From a virus, in the IMG/VR virus record IMGVR_UViG_3300036826_000109, positions 1 to 42,491 of that record: a DNA stretch of 42,491 bases; one strand, 5' to 3'. Below, in pieces: positions 16,229-25,268 of this stretch. Each line of letters starts with the position of its first letter. Positions within the stretch are counted from its first letter, which is position 1. Both the position numbers and the translations under genes were made by a program. The notes under the pieces were generated by a model, which had not been told where the DNA came from, ran no database searches, and saw only the letters and a list, made by a program, of their open reading frames with translations.

Positions 16229-17214
16229 CGGTCAGAGTGGCGGAACTAGACGACGTGCCGCGTCTCGTAGACATGGGGCGGCGACAGATCGCGGCGACGT
16301 ATGGTGAGGCCGTGGCCGACAACCCCGCACACCTAACGGTATTGACGACACGCATGGTCAGCGATCCGACGTGTGCGGTCTTCGTCGCGGAACAGTACGG
16401 CACGGTCGTCGGGATGATTGGCGTGGTGAGTTTCGCGCACCACTTGTCAGGCGCGGCAATGGTGGGCGAAGTGGCGTGGTGGGTCGATCCGGAAGCGCGT
16501 GGCAGTGGCTTGGCGCTCTTGCGCCGGGCGGAACAGTGGGCGCGGGAACGAGGCGCGACGGCCATGCAAGTGGCGGCTCCTGGCGGCTCGGATGTGGGAC
16601 GCTTGTACGAACGGCGTGGCTATCGGCTAGTCGAAACGACGTATCAGCGGCCGGTGGCTCCGGTCTTTCGCGTGGAAGACAACGTACTGCCGGATTGGAG
16701 AGCGTACAGAGGCGCAATTTTGGCGCAACCGTTCGCGGACGTGGAGGCCGGTCCGGGTGTCGTGTTTCATGGGATCGGGGCCGTCGATGCTCAGGTGCCG
16801 GAGTGGATTCGTTCGCACTATCCCGCGTTGACGCCAACGATGACATTCGCTCGGCAGAGTCCGAAGGGTCAGATCGAACCGAATTTCATTCACACCGATC
16901 GGGACATGGGTGAGTGGACCGGGATTCTCTATCTCAATCCCGATCCGGTACCGGAGGACGGGACAACCTTCTGGCGACACCGGGCAACCGGGGCGATTGC
17001 CAGTACCGCGATGACACCGGCAGACATGGCGCTGGAAATGGACGCCTGGCGTGATCTCGATCAGTGGGAACCGTGGCACACGATCGCGGCTCGCCCGAAC
17101 CGGCTGGCGCTCTTTCCAGCCGGGTACTTTCATTCGCGGGCCTTGGCGGAGAACTACGGAACCGGCGAGACGGCGCGGCTTGTTCAGGTGGTCTTCGGAA
17201 CGGGGAGACTGTAA
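16225..17214 (+). CDS. GNAT acetyltransferase fused to 2OG-Fe(II) oxygenase-like domain
   Basis: 329 residues. Residues 1-145 form a GNAT fold: VRVAELDDVPRLVDM start, strand EVAWWVDPEARG, acetyl-CoA loop RGSGLALL (92-99) and the end motif RLYERRGYRLV. Residues 148-329 look like a 2-oxoglutarate/Fe(II) dioxygenase (DUF6445-type): HTD with H223 and D225, H303 in PAGYFHSR, and a possible 2OG-binding R318. All three metal ligands appear present, so the domain is probably active. It lies between tail and ejection genes and starts inside the previous stop. The substrate is unknown; modification of virion, host or cell-surface molecules are all possible. Confidence 0.7.
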   Translation: MTVRVAELDDVPRLVDMGRRQIAATYGEAVADNPAHLTVLTTRMVSDPTCAVFVAEQYGTVVGMIGVVSFAHHLSGAAMVGEVAWWVDPEARGSGLALLRRAEQWARERGATAMQVAAPGGSDVGRLYERRGYRLVETTYQRPVAPVFRVEDNVLPDWRAYRGAILAQPFADVEAGPGVVFHGIGAVDAQVPEWIRSHYPALTPTMTFARQSPKGQIEPNFIHTDRDMGEWTGILYLNPDPVPEDGTTFWRHRATGAIASTAMTPADMALEMDAWRDLDQWEPWHTIAARPNRLALFPAGYFHSRALAENYGTGETARLVQVVFGTGRL

Positions 17215-17823
17215 ATGGCTATCGCAACCGGCACGGCGCTCGCGCTCGGACTAGGGGCTGCATCAGCAGGGACGAGTCTGCTCGGAGCAAAAAAGGCTAG
17301 CACAGCGTCAAAGCAGGCCGCAGCGACGCAGCAGCAGGCGTCGCGGGACGCGCTGAACTACCTGACCGGCATTACGAATCAGATTACCGGGCAGTTTGGG
17401 CCGGGCAGTCCGTACGAAGCGCAGAATCGGGCGCTCTTTGCGCCGTACGTGCGGATGGGCACGGACAGTCTCAGCAATCTGTACAAGGGCATGGGCATGG
17501 GGCCCATGCCGAACTATCCGCCACAACAGATGCCGATGAACGTCGGCGGTGGACCGCCCCCTGGCGCGGGGCCGTGGGGTGGCGCGGTTGCGGGGGGCGC
17601 ACAGGTGGGACAGCGACTCATGCCGCGTCCGGTGGGTGCGCCGGTCCTGATGCCCGGCCGGGCGCTCGGGGGACCGGTGAACGTCAATCAGCCGTACGTG
17701 GTGGGCGAGCAGGGGCCGGAAGTCTTCGTACCGAATCAGTCCGGCATGATCGCGCCGAATCGTGCTCAACGGTTTTGGGGTACGAGTACGCCACTCAGCG
17801 GTCTCTACAACTTCAGGGTGTAG
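17215..17823 (+). CDS. Ejection-type virion protein with tape-measure-like C-terminal motif
   Basis: 202 residues. It begins with an Ala/Gly-rich hydrophobic segment (ALALGLGAASAGTSLLGAKK), then a Gln-rich helix (SKQAAATQQQASRD), as in the N-termini of podovirus internal/ejection proteins. After a Gly/Pro/Met-rich middle the C-terminus has GGPVNVNQPYVVGEQGPEVF and VPNQSGMIAPN, a motif I know from the ends of tape-measure proteins of long-tailed phages. The following gene is the main ejection protein, supporting a role in DNA delivery through the envelope. Confidence 0.55.
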   Translation: MAIATGTALALGLGAASAGTSLLGAKKASTASKQAAATQQQASRDALNYLTGITNQITGQFGPGSPYEAQNRALFAPYVRMGTDSLSNLYKGMGMGPMPNYPPQQMPMNVGGGPPPGAGPWGGAVAGGAQVGQRLMPRPVGAPVLMPGRALGGPVNVNQPYVVGEQGPEVFVPNQSGMIAPNRAQRFWGTSTPLSGLYNFRV

Positions 17824-17826
17824 GTC

Positions 17827-19029
17827 ATGGCGTCCGCTGATTACATTCGCCAACTCTATCAACAGTATCTCGGCCGTGATCCGTGGCCGGATGAAGTCCA
17901 GCATTGGGCGAGTCAACCGCTCGGCATGGGCCAGTTGCAGCAGATGTTTTACGACAGTCCGGAGGCGCAGCAGTACCGCGCTCGGGGTGTCCCGGCCGGT
18001 GCTGAACAGCAGCCGCAACAGCAGCAGCAAGCGGCGACGCCTGCCGGTCCGCAGGGCGGCAATTATCAAGGCTGGTTCAATTCGCTCGTGGCGGGCAAGC
18101 CGTTCAATCAGCAAACGATTCTCGATCTGGAACCGATCCTCAATCAGTACGGCGTGCAGTTGACGCCGCCCAACAGTCAGGGCGAGCGCACGAAGATCGG
18201 GATTCCCAACGGGCAGGGTGGCTACGATTGGGTGCGGGTCGGCTTCGGGGAAGGGCATCCAGTTTGGATACCGCAAGGGGGCGACACTCCGGCTCAGGGC
18301 GAGTACAACGCGCCGTTCACGGAACAGTTTTCGTACGCGGATTTCGCGCCGCCGGACGCGTTCAGCCGTCCGGAGTGGCAGGCACCTACGACGGTCGGAG
18401 ACTTCAACGATCCGGGCTACACGGCACGGATGAAGGCGGGTGAAGAAGCCTTACAACGCTCGGCGGCGGCGAAAGGCACGCTCTTGACCGGCGGCACGCT
18501 GAAAGACATTTCCGATTGGGCGTCCGACTACGCGAGTCAGGAGTACCAGGGCGCGTACAACCGGGCGTATCAGGACTACACGACGAACTATCAGAAAGCC
18601 TGGGACGAGTACAAGACCAATTACCAGAACAAATTCAATGAGTGGTCAGCCGGGTACGGGAAGGCGCTCGGGGAGTATCAGCAGCGGTACAACATTTACG
18701 ACGCGAACCAACGCAACCAGTACGATCGCATGTACCAACTCGCACAACTCGGGCTCAGCGCAGCCGGGCAGCAGGCCGGATACGGGACCGGCTACGCGTC
18801 AATTTACGGGAATGCGCTCGGGAACCTGGGGAGTGCCGGGGCCGGGCTGATTACCGGTGCGGGGAACGCAGGCGCGGCCGGGCAGGTCGGCAGTGCCAAC
18901 GCGTGGAATACGGCGCTCGGGAATGTCGGGAACTTGGCCGGGCTCTACGGCTCCATGTATGCGCTCGGGATGGGGAGGGGGCCAGTCAGTACGCCACCGT
19001 ATAGCAATCCGAATGGATGGTTTGCGTAA
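17827..19029 (+). CDS. DNA ejection (injection) protein with DUF4214-like head
   Basis: 400 residues. Residues 1-45 (YIRQLYQQYLGRDPWPDEVQ) resemble DUF4214. After a Gln-rich linker, the C-terminal half has DPGYTARMKAGEEALQRSAA, AKGTLLTGGTLKDISDWASD and YASQEYQGAYNRAYQDY, a pattern I recognise from putative injection proteins of P22-like and other podoviruses, then a Gly/Ala-rich tail (GNAGAAGQVGSANAW). Aromatic repeats (YTTNYQKAWDEYKTNYQNKF) suggest a long helix. It is encoded in the ejection-protein position between tail and fibre genes. Confidence 0.7.
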   Translation: MASADYIRQLYQQYLGRDPWPDEVQHWASQPLGMGQLQQMFYDSPEAQQYRARGVPAGAEQQPQQQQQAATPAGPQGGNYQGWFNSLVAGKPFNQQTILDLEPILNQYGVQLTPPNSQGERTKIGIPNGQGGYDWVRVGFGEGHPVWIPQGGDTPAQGEYNAPFTEQFSYADFAPPDAFSRPEWQAPTTVGDFNDPGYTARMKAGEEALQRSAAAKGTLLTGGTLKDISDWASDYASQEYQGAYNRAYQDYTTNYQKAWDEYKTNYQNKFNEWSAGYGKALGEYQQRYNIYDANQRNQYDRMYQLAQLGLSAAGQQAGYGTGYASIYGNALGNLGSAGAGLITGAGNAGAAGQVGSANAWNTALGNVGNLAGLYGSMYALGMGRGPVSTPPYSNPNGWFA

Positions 19030-20406
19030 ATGCCGATCGATCCATCGATTCCGCTCTCTGTTCGGATGCCGCAAGTCAACGATCCGGCTCAATCGTTGGC
19101 CCAGGTGTATGCGCTCCAGGGCGCGCAGCAGGAACAGCAGATCCGCCAGTTGCAAATGCAGGAGTACCAACGGCGGCAGGAGGATGCCGCTCGGAAGCTC
19201 GCGGTTGAACAGGAGATCGGTCACTCGTGGGGACCACTCACGGATGGCCTGACGCGTGAAGACGCGTTGAAGGGGCTGACTGATGATGCGCGCTTTGCCG
19301 TCATTCCGTATCTGGACGAGTACGACAAGCGGAAGGCGGATCTATCGAAGTCACACACAGAACTAACGGCACACAAGTACGCGTTGTGGAAGGCGCTCGC
19401 CCAGGGCGTGCAGGCGGCTCCGAGAACGGATGACGGGCATTACAACCCCGAAGGACTTCGCCGGGCCGTCTCAATGGCGAAGGACGCGGCGACGACGGAC
19501 GCGGAGAAAAAAGAGATCGACAATCTGTGGGGCATGATGGCGGGCAATTTCGGCCAGTCGGATGCGTTGGTCGATAGCTTGGCGAGCTACGGTGCGGATG
19601 ATGAGAAGGTCGTACCGGCTGGCGCGACACTGACACGTGGCGGGAAGCCGATCTATACGGCACCGTTCAAAGCGACGAATGACGTGGATACCGGCTCGTT
19701 TGAAGATTACGTAATTCGGTGGGCACGCGAGAACAACATTCCGACGAGTCAAGTCACCACGCAGCAGATCGCCAAGCTTCGCGAAGATTACCGGCTCGAT
19801 CAACGGCAACCAATCAACATTCATATGCCGGGTGGCGTCCTGACGCCCAATGCGGAAGCCGAATTGACGCGGCAGTTGGCTGGCGACTGGCGGAAGTTCT
19901 ACGCGCCGATCGCGGCGCTCGATCGTCAGGTGTCGCTCATGGATACCGGCATGGCGGCGGCACGGCGGGGCGATCTCGCACAAGGCGCACAACAAGTGCT
20001 TGTCACCTTCCAGAAGATCCTTGATCCGCCGTCTGTGGTCCGTGAATCGGAGTATGCGCGGAGCGCCGTCGGGCTGTCCGTGGTCGAACGAGCGAAAGGC
20101 CAACTCGAAGCATGGATGCAAGGTGGCGCGGGCGTGCCGCTCAGCGAACTCGAAAAGTTTGCGCGGTTGGCGCGGGAGTCGGCAGACGGACAACGGAACG
20201 TGATGAACACGCATGGCGAACATAAGCGAATTGAAGCGGTCGCGGACCGGTACAAGATTCCGAAGGAATTGGTGTTTGCGGGTCAATCTGAACCAGGGGC
20301 AACAGACAGTGAAGGGACCGTTAGAGCGCCAGCGCCGAAGACACCATCGGCGGCACCGGGCGGGCCGAATATTCCACGGGCACGGTCGTTCTATTACGGG
20401 AAGTAA
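19030..20406 (+). CDS. Internal virion / ejection protein
   Basis: 458 residues, mostly helical. The N-terminus (PLSVRMPQVNDPAQSLAQVY, then LQGAQQEQQIRQLQMQEYQ) is a Gln-rich coiled coil typical of podovirus internal virion proteins. A later region (ELTRQLAGDWRKFYAPIAAL, VLVTFQKILDPPSVVRESE, YARSAVGLSVVERAKGQLE) resembles helical repeats seen in large ejection proteins. There is no enzymatic motif. It is the second of three consecutive ejection-type genes, separated only by short or absent spacers. Confidence 0.6.
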   Translation: MPIDPSIPLSVRMPQVNDPAQSLAQVYALQGAQQEQQIRQLQMQEYQRRQEDAARKLAVEQEIGHSWGPLTDGLTREDALKGLTDDARFAVIPYLDEYDKRKADLSKSHTELTAHKYALWKALAQGVQAAPRTDDGHYNPEGLRRAVSMAKDAATTDAEKKEIDNLWGMMAGNFGQSDALVDSLASYGADDEKVVPAGATLTRGGKPIYTAPFKATNDVDTGSFEDYVIRWARENNIPTSQVTTQQIAKLREDYRLDQRQPINIHMPGGVLTPNAEAELTRQLAGDWRKFYAPIAALDRQVSLMDTGMAAARRGDLAQGAQQVLVTFQKILDPPSVVRESEYARSAVGLSVVERAKGQLEAWMQGGAGVPLSELEKFARLARESADGQRNVMNTHGEHKRIEAVADRYKIPKELVFAGQSEPGATDSEGTVRAPAPKTPSAAPGGPNIPRARSFYYGK

Positions 20407-22836
20407 ATGCCGCGTCAGATCACGGACCAAGAAAAGAGCGACCTTGAAGAAACGGTCGCGAAGTCGATCAAGCGGAAGCAGCCCGGCTTGAAGGTGGAAG
20501 ACTTCGATCGGATGTTCGCGTCGGAGTATGACCGGGCGTATGAGACGTTGCGGCAGTCGCCGGAACCGCTGAAAGAGAGTGCGCTTGAACGGATCGTGAA
20601 CCGGGTCGGGGCGAACCTTGCGGGCTTCGTGCAGATGCCGGTGACCGTGGCCCGGGCGGCGTTACCTGAAAAGGTCGTGGAGCTTGGCACCAAGGGGCTC
20701 GCCTATGCGACCGGGAACGATCCACAAGCCGCCTGGGAAGCGATGCAGACGAACGTCGGCAAGTTCGGGCCGGTCAACTTTCTCAAGGAGACGCACGAAG
20801 CGGCGGCTCAGCAGGCAGAGAAGGCGCGAGCGGCCTACCAGGGTGCGCGGACACCGTTCGGTGAAGGTGGGCTTGCCACGGCGCTTGAGATGGGCGGGCA
20901 CGGGGCAGCGGCGGCGATTCCCTTCTTCGGACCGTTCGCGGCCGACGTGGGCGAACGGCTGGCGAGCGGGGATATTGCCGGAGGCGTGACCGATATCGGG
21001 ATGACGTTCGGTGCACCGAAGCTCATAGAGAAGGCGCATCTGCCGCCGTTCAAGCCGACGACGCCGGAACTGCAAGCGGCGGTGACGTACGCGCAGAAGG
21101 AAGGCGTCCCGCTGACAGCCTCATCCGCCACGGGCAGTCCGGTTGTGCTGAAGCTTCAGCGACTCGCGGCCGGGTCAGTCTTCGGGGAAAGTGCGGCGAC
21201 GCCTGGGTTGCGGGCGGAACGGCAGGGGATGATGGATCTGAGTAAGCGGCTCGCGGAGAAAACAGGAGTCGGGCCGCAAACGCAATTAACAGCCGGTGAA
21301 GCGCAGATACGGGATGTCGTGGGAAAGCGCGACCTAGCGGCAGAAGCGGCCACTGAAAAGTACGGCGTCATGGAAACGGAGTTGGCGAAGCCGCAGTACA
21401 CGAAGACGGTGCCCACGGATACGCCGGAGTCGATTGCGGCAAAGGCGGAAGCGGTCCGGCGCAACTTCAAGAAGACGATCGGCTATGTGCCGCACGAGAG
21501 CGTGATCAACGAACTGAAACGGATGTGGGTTGAGCTTTATGAACTGCCGTATCAGGCAGGGAAGCTCGTCGAAGATCCGAAGACGGGGGAAAGCTATTAT
21601 GTCGGCCGGACGCCGGGCGCGAAGGTGATTGAAGACATAGCCGCGAAGTCTCCTGGCGGGAGTGAATCCATTCCGCGTCCGGCCGCGAAGGATGCGATCG
21701 TGCATGCGCTTGAGTCGGGCGATTTCTCGACCGACATTGCCAAGGGCGCGTTACGCGTCGCGGAAGCCCGGCTTGACGGGCGGTTCAAGACGCCGGGAAA
21801 CCCGCACGGCGTCAATCGCCCAGAGGTCGGAGAACCGTTCAAGGCGGAAGACGTGATCGGGCAGTTCCCGCAACAGAAGCCCGGCATGACAGAAATGCAG
21901 TTGCCGATCGACGTGGGCTTCTCGAAAGACTTTCTCCGGCCGTTCTATCAAGAGCAAATGCGGAAGTGGGACGCGACGAAAGGGCCACTGAATCCGGCAT
22001 TGGCCGCGCTCGGGGAACTACTGGACGGACCGAATTACGTCGCCTTCGCGGATCTGGAAAAGAACATTGGCACACTGAAGCGCTTCGCGGCGGGCAAGAA
22101 GGGCGATCTGATTTCCCCCCAACAGCGGGTCGCGCTGAAAACGCTGAGCACGCTTGAAGAAAACCTGAAGGGGACGGCAAAGGTCGAAGCGCCGGACGTG
22201 TATGACCCACTGATCGAAGCGAGACAATTCACGACGCGCAAGTTTGACTATGACAAGTTGCGAAAAGGGCTCGGCACGGAACCGGTCAAAGCCGTCCGGA
22301 AACTCATCCAAGAAGGCGACGCCAATATCGACTGGCTTCGGAAGATCCAGAAAGCGTCGCCGGATGTCGTCAAGGGGCCGTTAGCGCGGGCCGTGCTCGA
22401 CGACGTAACGCGGCGGGCGTCGCGGGGCAAGTGGCCGGAGTCACAAGGCGGATGGGCGAAGCTCGGAGATGAAACGAAAAAGATCCTCTATGGCACCGGG
22501 GAGTATCGGAAGAATCTGGAATTGGTCTATGGGCAACTGTGGCCGGAGGTGAACAAGAATCCGAATCCTAGCGGCTCGGGTGGCATGGTCGCGACGGGCG
22601 GGGAAGCGGTCTCGCTGATGACACGGTTCGGGCGACAGATTCTTACGTCCATGCTGATGATTCGTCCGATGGCGCGGCTCCTTCACTCTCCGGACGGCGC
22701 GAAGCTTCTGACCGATGGGCTCCGGATTCCGGGGACGGATAAAGCGTCGCTCGCGACATGGATGACGAAGGTGCAGAACCGGCTTCAGCAAGAACAGAAG
22801 GCGGACGAACAAGAACAAGCACAGGGGACACCGTAA
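20407..22836 (+). CDS. Large internal virion / ejection protein
   Basis: 809 residues, starting immediately after the preceding stop. The N-terminus is charged (MPRQITDQEKSDLEETVAKS); residues about 155-205 are Gly/Ala-rich and hydrophobic (GHGAAAAIPFFGPFAADVGE), possibly membrane-interacting. The rest is helical and charged, with PYQAGKLVEDPKTGESYYVG and KLRKGLGTEPVKAVRKLIQE. Size and place match the largest ejection protein of podoviruses, which enters the cell ahead of DNA. No lytic transglycosylase motif was found. The end is Gln/Glu-rich. Confidence 0.6.
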   Translation: MPRQITDQEKSDLEETVAKSIKRKQPGLKVEDFDRMFASEYDRAYETLRQSPEPLKESALERIVNRVGANLAGFVQMPVTVARAALPEKVVELGTKGLAYATGNDPQAAWEAMQTNVGKFGPVNFLKETHEAAAQQAEKARAAYQGARTPFGEGGLATALEMGGHGAAAAIPFFGPFAADVGERLASGDIAGGVTDIGMTFGAPKLIEKAHLPPFKPTTPELQAAVTYAQKEGVPLTASSATGSPVVLKLQRLAAGSVFGESAATPGLRAERQGMMDLSKRLAEKTGVGPQTQLTAGEAQIRDVVGKRDLAAEAATEKYGVMETELAKPQYTKTVPTDTPESIAAKAEAVRRNFKKTIGYVPHESVINELKRMWVELYELPYQAGKLVEDPKTGESYYVGRTPGAKVIEDIAAKSPGGSESIPRPAAKDAIVHALESGDFSTDIAKGALRVAEARLDGRFKTPGNPHGVNRPEVGEPFKAEDVIGQFPQQKPGMTEMQLPIDVGFSKDFLRPFYQEQMRKWDATKGPLNPALAALGELLDGPNYVAFADLEKNIGTLKRFAAGKKGDLISPQQRVALKTLSTLEENLKGTAKVEAPDVYDPLIEARQFTTRKFDYDKLRKGLGTEPVKAVRKLIQEGDANIDWLRKIQKASPDVVKGPLARAVLDDVTRRASRGKWPESQGGWAKLGDETKKILYGTGEYRKNLELVYGQLWPEVNKNPNPSGSGGMVATGGEAVSLMTRFGRQILTSMLMIRPMARLLHSPDGAKLLTDGLRIPGTDKASLATWMTKVQNRLQQEQKADEQEQAQGTP

Positions 22837-23937
22837 ATGGCTGCACCTGGGCAACTCTCACCGGTCGCGGTTCAGCAGTTTTTCGATAATAGCGGGCGTC
22901 CGCTCGCGGGCGGGTCGCTCTCGCTGTATCTCGCGGGCACGTCCACGCCGTCTCCGGCCTATGCCGATCGCAACCTGACGACGCCGCTCACGAATCCGAT
23001 CGTGCTGGATAGCGCGGGGCGTGCGCCGATGCTCTGGCTCGATCAGGTGGCGTACAAGCAAATCCTGAAAGACGCGCTCGGGGTGACGCTCTGGAGCGCG
23101 GACAACATTACGGCGGCGCTCGGCCAGCCGCTTCCTGGCGATGGCGTCATTGCGAACCTGAACGCGGACAAGCTCGATGGGATGGACTCGACGCGGTTCT
23201 ACCGCGCCATGATCACGAGTAACGCGGTCGGCACGCAACACAATTTCAACCCGGCTCCGGGGATCGTGCTCGGGCAGGACACCTACATTGCGCTCACGAA
23301 TTTAACAGCCTTGACCGTGACCGGCCTTCCGCAAGGCATCGCGGGCCAGCGGATCATGCTTCGGGCTACCAGTTCGGACGTGTTTCTGCCGCACAACAAT
23401 GCGGGCTCAACCTTCAAGTTCATCAATTCCGCGACGAGTGGCACGACGCCGATTTCTACCGGGGGATGGGCGGAATACACCTATCACGATCTTGGCGGCG
23501 GTACCGGTTCGTGGGTGATGACGGGCCACGAGCCGGGACAGTGGATTGCCGCACCGTATAACGCGGTGTATTTCAGTGGCAGCGGCAGTATGACGTGGGC
23601 CGTCTCAGCCGGGAATATGTCCACCTTTCGCTATCGGCTTCAGGCGAAAACGCTCTCGATCGTCGTGGACATTCAGGGGACGACGATTGGCGGCACGCCA
23701 AGTACCGATCTGTTGCTGTCGAATAACCTGTACGGGGGCTTCACTGGCGGGCCGGGGCCGACGATGTATGGTGGCCGGGTGGGTCGGTCCACGGACGGGG
23801 GCGGAGCGGTCGTGGAGTCAACCTTTGTGCTCGGGAGCAGTGCCGCGACGATCCGGATCGTCAAAACGTCATTCGCGGCGTGGACGGCTGGTGCGAATGC
23901 CTCTGTCTCAGGGTTCAGTACGTTTGAAGTGACCTAG
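22837..23937 (+). CDS. Tail fibre/tailspike with head-binding domain
   Basis: 366 residues. The first about 90 residues match the pattern of P22-tailspike-type head-binding domains: VQQFFDNSGRPLAGGSLSLY, TSTPSPAYADRNLTTPLTNP, IVLDSAGRAPMLWL, KDALGVTLWSADNI. The remainder is beta-rich with Gly/Ser-Thr turns and no obvious beta-helix, perhaps a jelly-roll receptor-binding tip. It ends the rightward late block and probably attaches to the tail machine as receptor-binding protein. Confidence 0.75.
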   Translation: MAAPGQLSPVAVQQFFDNSGRPLAGGSLSLYLAGTSTPSPAYADRNLTTPLTNPIVLDSAGRAPMLWLDQVAYKQILKDALGVTLWSADNITAALGQPLPGDGVIANLNADKLDGMDSTRFYRAMITSNAVGTQHNFNPAPGIVLGQDTYIALTNLTALTVTGLPQGIAGQRIMLRATSSDVFLPHNNAGSTFKFINSATSGTTPISTGGWAEYTYHDLGGGTGSWVMTGHEPGQWIAAPYNAVYFSGSGSMTWAVSAGNMSTFRYRLQAKTLSIVVDIQGTTIGGTPSTDLLLSNNLYGGFTGGPGPTMYGGRVGRSTDGGGAVVESTFVLGSSAATIRIVKTSFAAWTAGANASVSGFSTFEVT

Positions 23938-23959
23938 TGGGGGACAGGACGGCCATTTA

Positions 23960-24145
23960 GTGAAACTGCTTATCGGGCTCTTGATCGGCGCGTCGCTCGC
24001 CACGGCGGTCGCGGTGCGCGTGGCCGCACAGCCCGACCTGAAGGGCAGCGGGTTCCTGAGTGGGTGGAGTGTCGTCGTGCAGCGTCAGGTCGCCTGCTAC
24101 AACCCGCTCGTCAACGAGAAAGAGCGCACGGTGACGTGTCCTTAA
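23960..24145 (+). CDS. Small exported protein
   Basis: 61 residues from a GTG start: a signal peptide (MKLLIGLLIGASLATAVAVR), predicted cleavage near VAAQ, and a mature part of about 35 residues with two cysteines (VACYNP and TVTCP) that could form a disulfide. A purine-rich stretch precedes the start. It is the last rightward gene and its stop overlaps that of the converging gene. It may be a periplasmic moron or lysis-associated peptide. No family is recognised. Confidence 0.5.
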   Translation: MKLLIGLLIGASLATAVAVRVAAQPDLKGSGFLSGWSVVVQRQVACYNPLVNEKERTVTCP

Positions 24146-24354
24146 GACAAGCCGTATTTTTTCAGATAACGGGTCATCGCAGACCGGCTCGTCTTACCTC
24201 GACGGCCAATCGCACCGCACAAGACATGCTCCCGTGTGGCTATCTTCATAATGGCGGCATGTGCAGCCTCCACATATGGCTGTAAATCTTTGATCGATCC
24301 CCGGTCGGCTAAAACATTCACTTCAACGAAGATAGGATTTGGTTTTTGCTTCAT
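24142..24354 (-). CDS. Small hypothetical protein
   Basis: 70 residues starting MKQKPNPIFVEVN, with GGGAGAGGGA just upstream of the ATG. The second half is basic with IGRRGKTSRSAMTRYLKK, which could be a DNA- or RNA-binding surface. The start overlaps the end of the upstream leftward gene by four bases, so it is the last gene of this leftward run and converges on the exported-protein gene. No family is recognised. Confidence 0.5.
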   Translation of the reverse strand: MKQKPNPIFVEVNVLADRGSIKDLQPYVEAAHAAIMKIATREHVLCGAIGRRGKTSRSAMTRYLKKYGLS

Positions 24355-24677
24355 CGTCCCTCTCCCCCCTGATGTGCAGCAGCCGGTTCGTCGCAGTTCA
24401 GGCATTCGCCGTTGTGGTCGGGCCGATACTCGGGACAGCCCATTGCCCGGTCTTTCAACACGTCTTCGATCAGGGCGACGCGCCGGTCACAGAAGGCGAT
24501 CGACTGTGCAGGCTTTAGCGTCTTGCGGTCCATCAGCAGAGCGCGGCGAAGGGTGTGTAATTGCCGTCCGGACATGCCGCGATAGAGGTCCAGCAGTTCC
24601 GCGTCGGGCGTGTCGTCTACCGGCGCTCGGCACACGATAAAGCCGGGGTCAGGGTTCTTCAATGTCGCGATCGTCAC
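24351..24677 (-). CDS. Small hypothetical protein with FIVCRAP leader
   Basis: 108 residues from GTG 24677, the best of several weak starts (TTG at 24662 is another). The core GFIVCRAPVDDTPDAELLDL is followed by YRGMSGRQLHTLRRALLMDR and a Cys-containing end (MGCPEYRPDHNGECLNCDEP) that may bind zinc. The peptide GFIVCRAP is shared in frame with the gene at 25475-25750, from a 21/23 identical DNA segment. The function is unknown. Confidence 0.45.
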   Translation of the reverse strand: MTIATLKNPDPGFIVCRAPVDDTPDAELLDLYRGMSGRQLHTLRRALLMDRKTLKPAQSIAFCDRRVALIEDVLKDRAMGCPEYRPDHNGECLNCDEPAAAHQGGEGR

Positions 24678-24993
24678 TTTCGACTTCAGCGGTAATCTCG
24701 TCTTCGCATGACTGACAGAAGCGCTCGAAGACATGCGGCATGGGATCACCGCAACAGGAACAGCGTCCAAGGCCGATCCGTGCTGAATGTAATAGAAGCT
24801 CTCCGAGTGCCGCGCCGATTTCCTTGGGGGCGATCATGGCGACGGCTTTCAGCAGCAGTACCGCGTCGCCTGCGAGAACGGTATGCGGGGCATTCAACCG
24901 GACGAGTCGGGCGAAGCGGTCGCTTCTATGTAGAAGTACCTCACGACAAAATTCCAAGTGGGCTTGTTCGTCGCGATTCGGACGTGTAATCAT
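24649..24993 (-). CDS. Small Cys-motif protein
   Basis: 114 residues. A helical N-terminal two thirds (FCREVLLHRSDRFARLVRLN) is followed by CSCCGDPMPH and FCQSCEDE, a four-Cys zinc-binding pattern, and an acidic tail. The ATG overlaps, on the opposite strand, the ATG of the rightward frame at 24992 through the shared tetramer CATG. No Shine-Dalgarno is evident. The function is unknown. Confidence 0.5.
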   Translation of the reverse strand: MITRPNRDEQAHLEFCREVLLHRSDRFARLVRLNAPHTVLAGDAVLLLKAVAMIAPKEIGAALGELLLHSARIGLGRCSCCGDPMPHVFERFCQSCEDEITAEVESDDRDIEEP

Positions 24994-25268
24994 GGCAAAA
25001 CCGCCGCAACGGTATCAGAAGCGACCGACGCAGATCACGGCGCAAGAGTTTGACGCCAGCGATCCTGACTCACAGTGGCCCGACGGGCGTCGTGAAAGAC
25101 GCCAACGGTGATCCGGTCCTGCGCTACACGCTGCCTGACGGGACCGTGCAAGAGACGCCCGTAGCCGACAAGGACATGATCGTGACCGACACGCTGACGG
25201 GCTATATGTCGGTCTTCCCGCCTGCCGCGTTCAGTCAGTTGTACGAGCATTCGACGGCTCCGGGTTAA
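24992..25268 (+). pseudogene. Split small gene (frame break near 25050-25110)
   Basis: The first part reads MAKPPQRYQKRPTQITAQEF, then DASDPDSQWPDG, and runs to a stop at 25111. A second frame, offset by +1, reads VVKDANGDPVLRYTLPDGTV then DMIVTDTLTGYMSVFPPAAF and QLYE to 25268. Joined, they look like a common small phage protein (basic start KPxxYxKRP followed by a DG-DxxVTD domain ending in YE). I infer one gene with a single-base deletion or insertion, or a +1 frameshift. Its stop shares bases with that of the converging zinc-ribbon gene. Confidence 0.45.
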
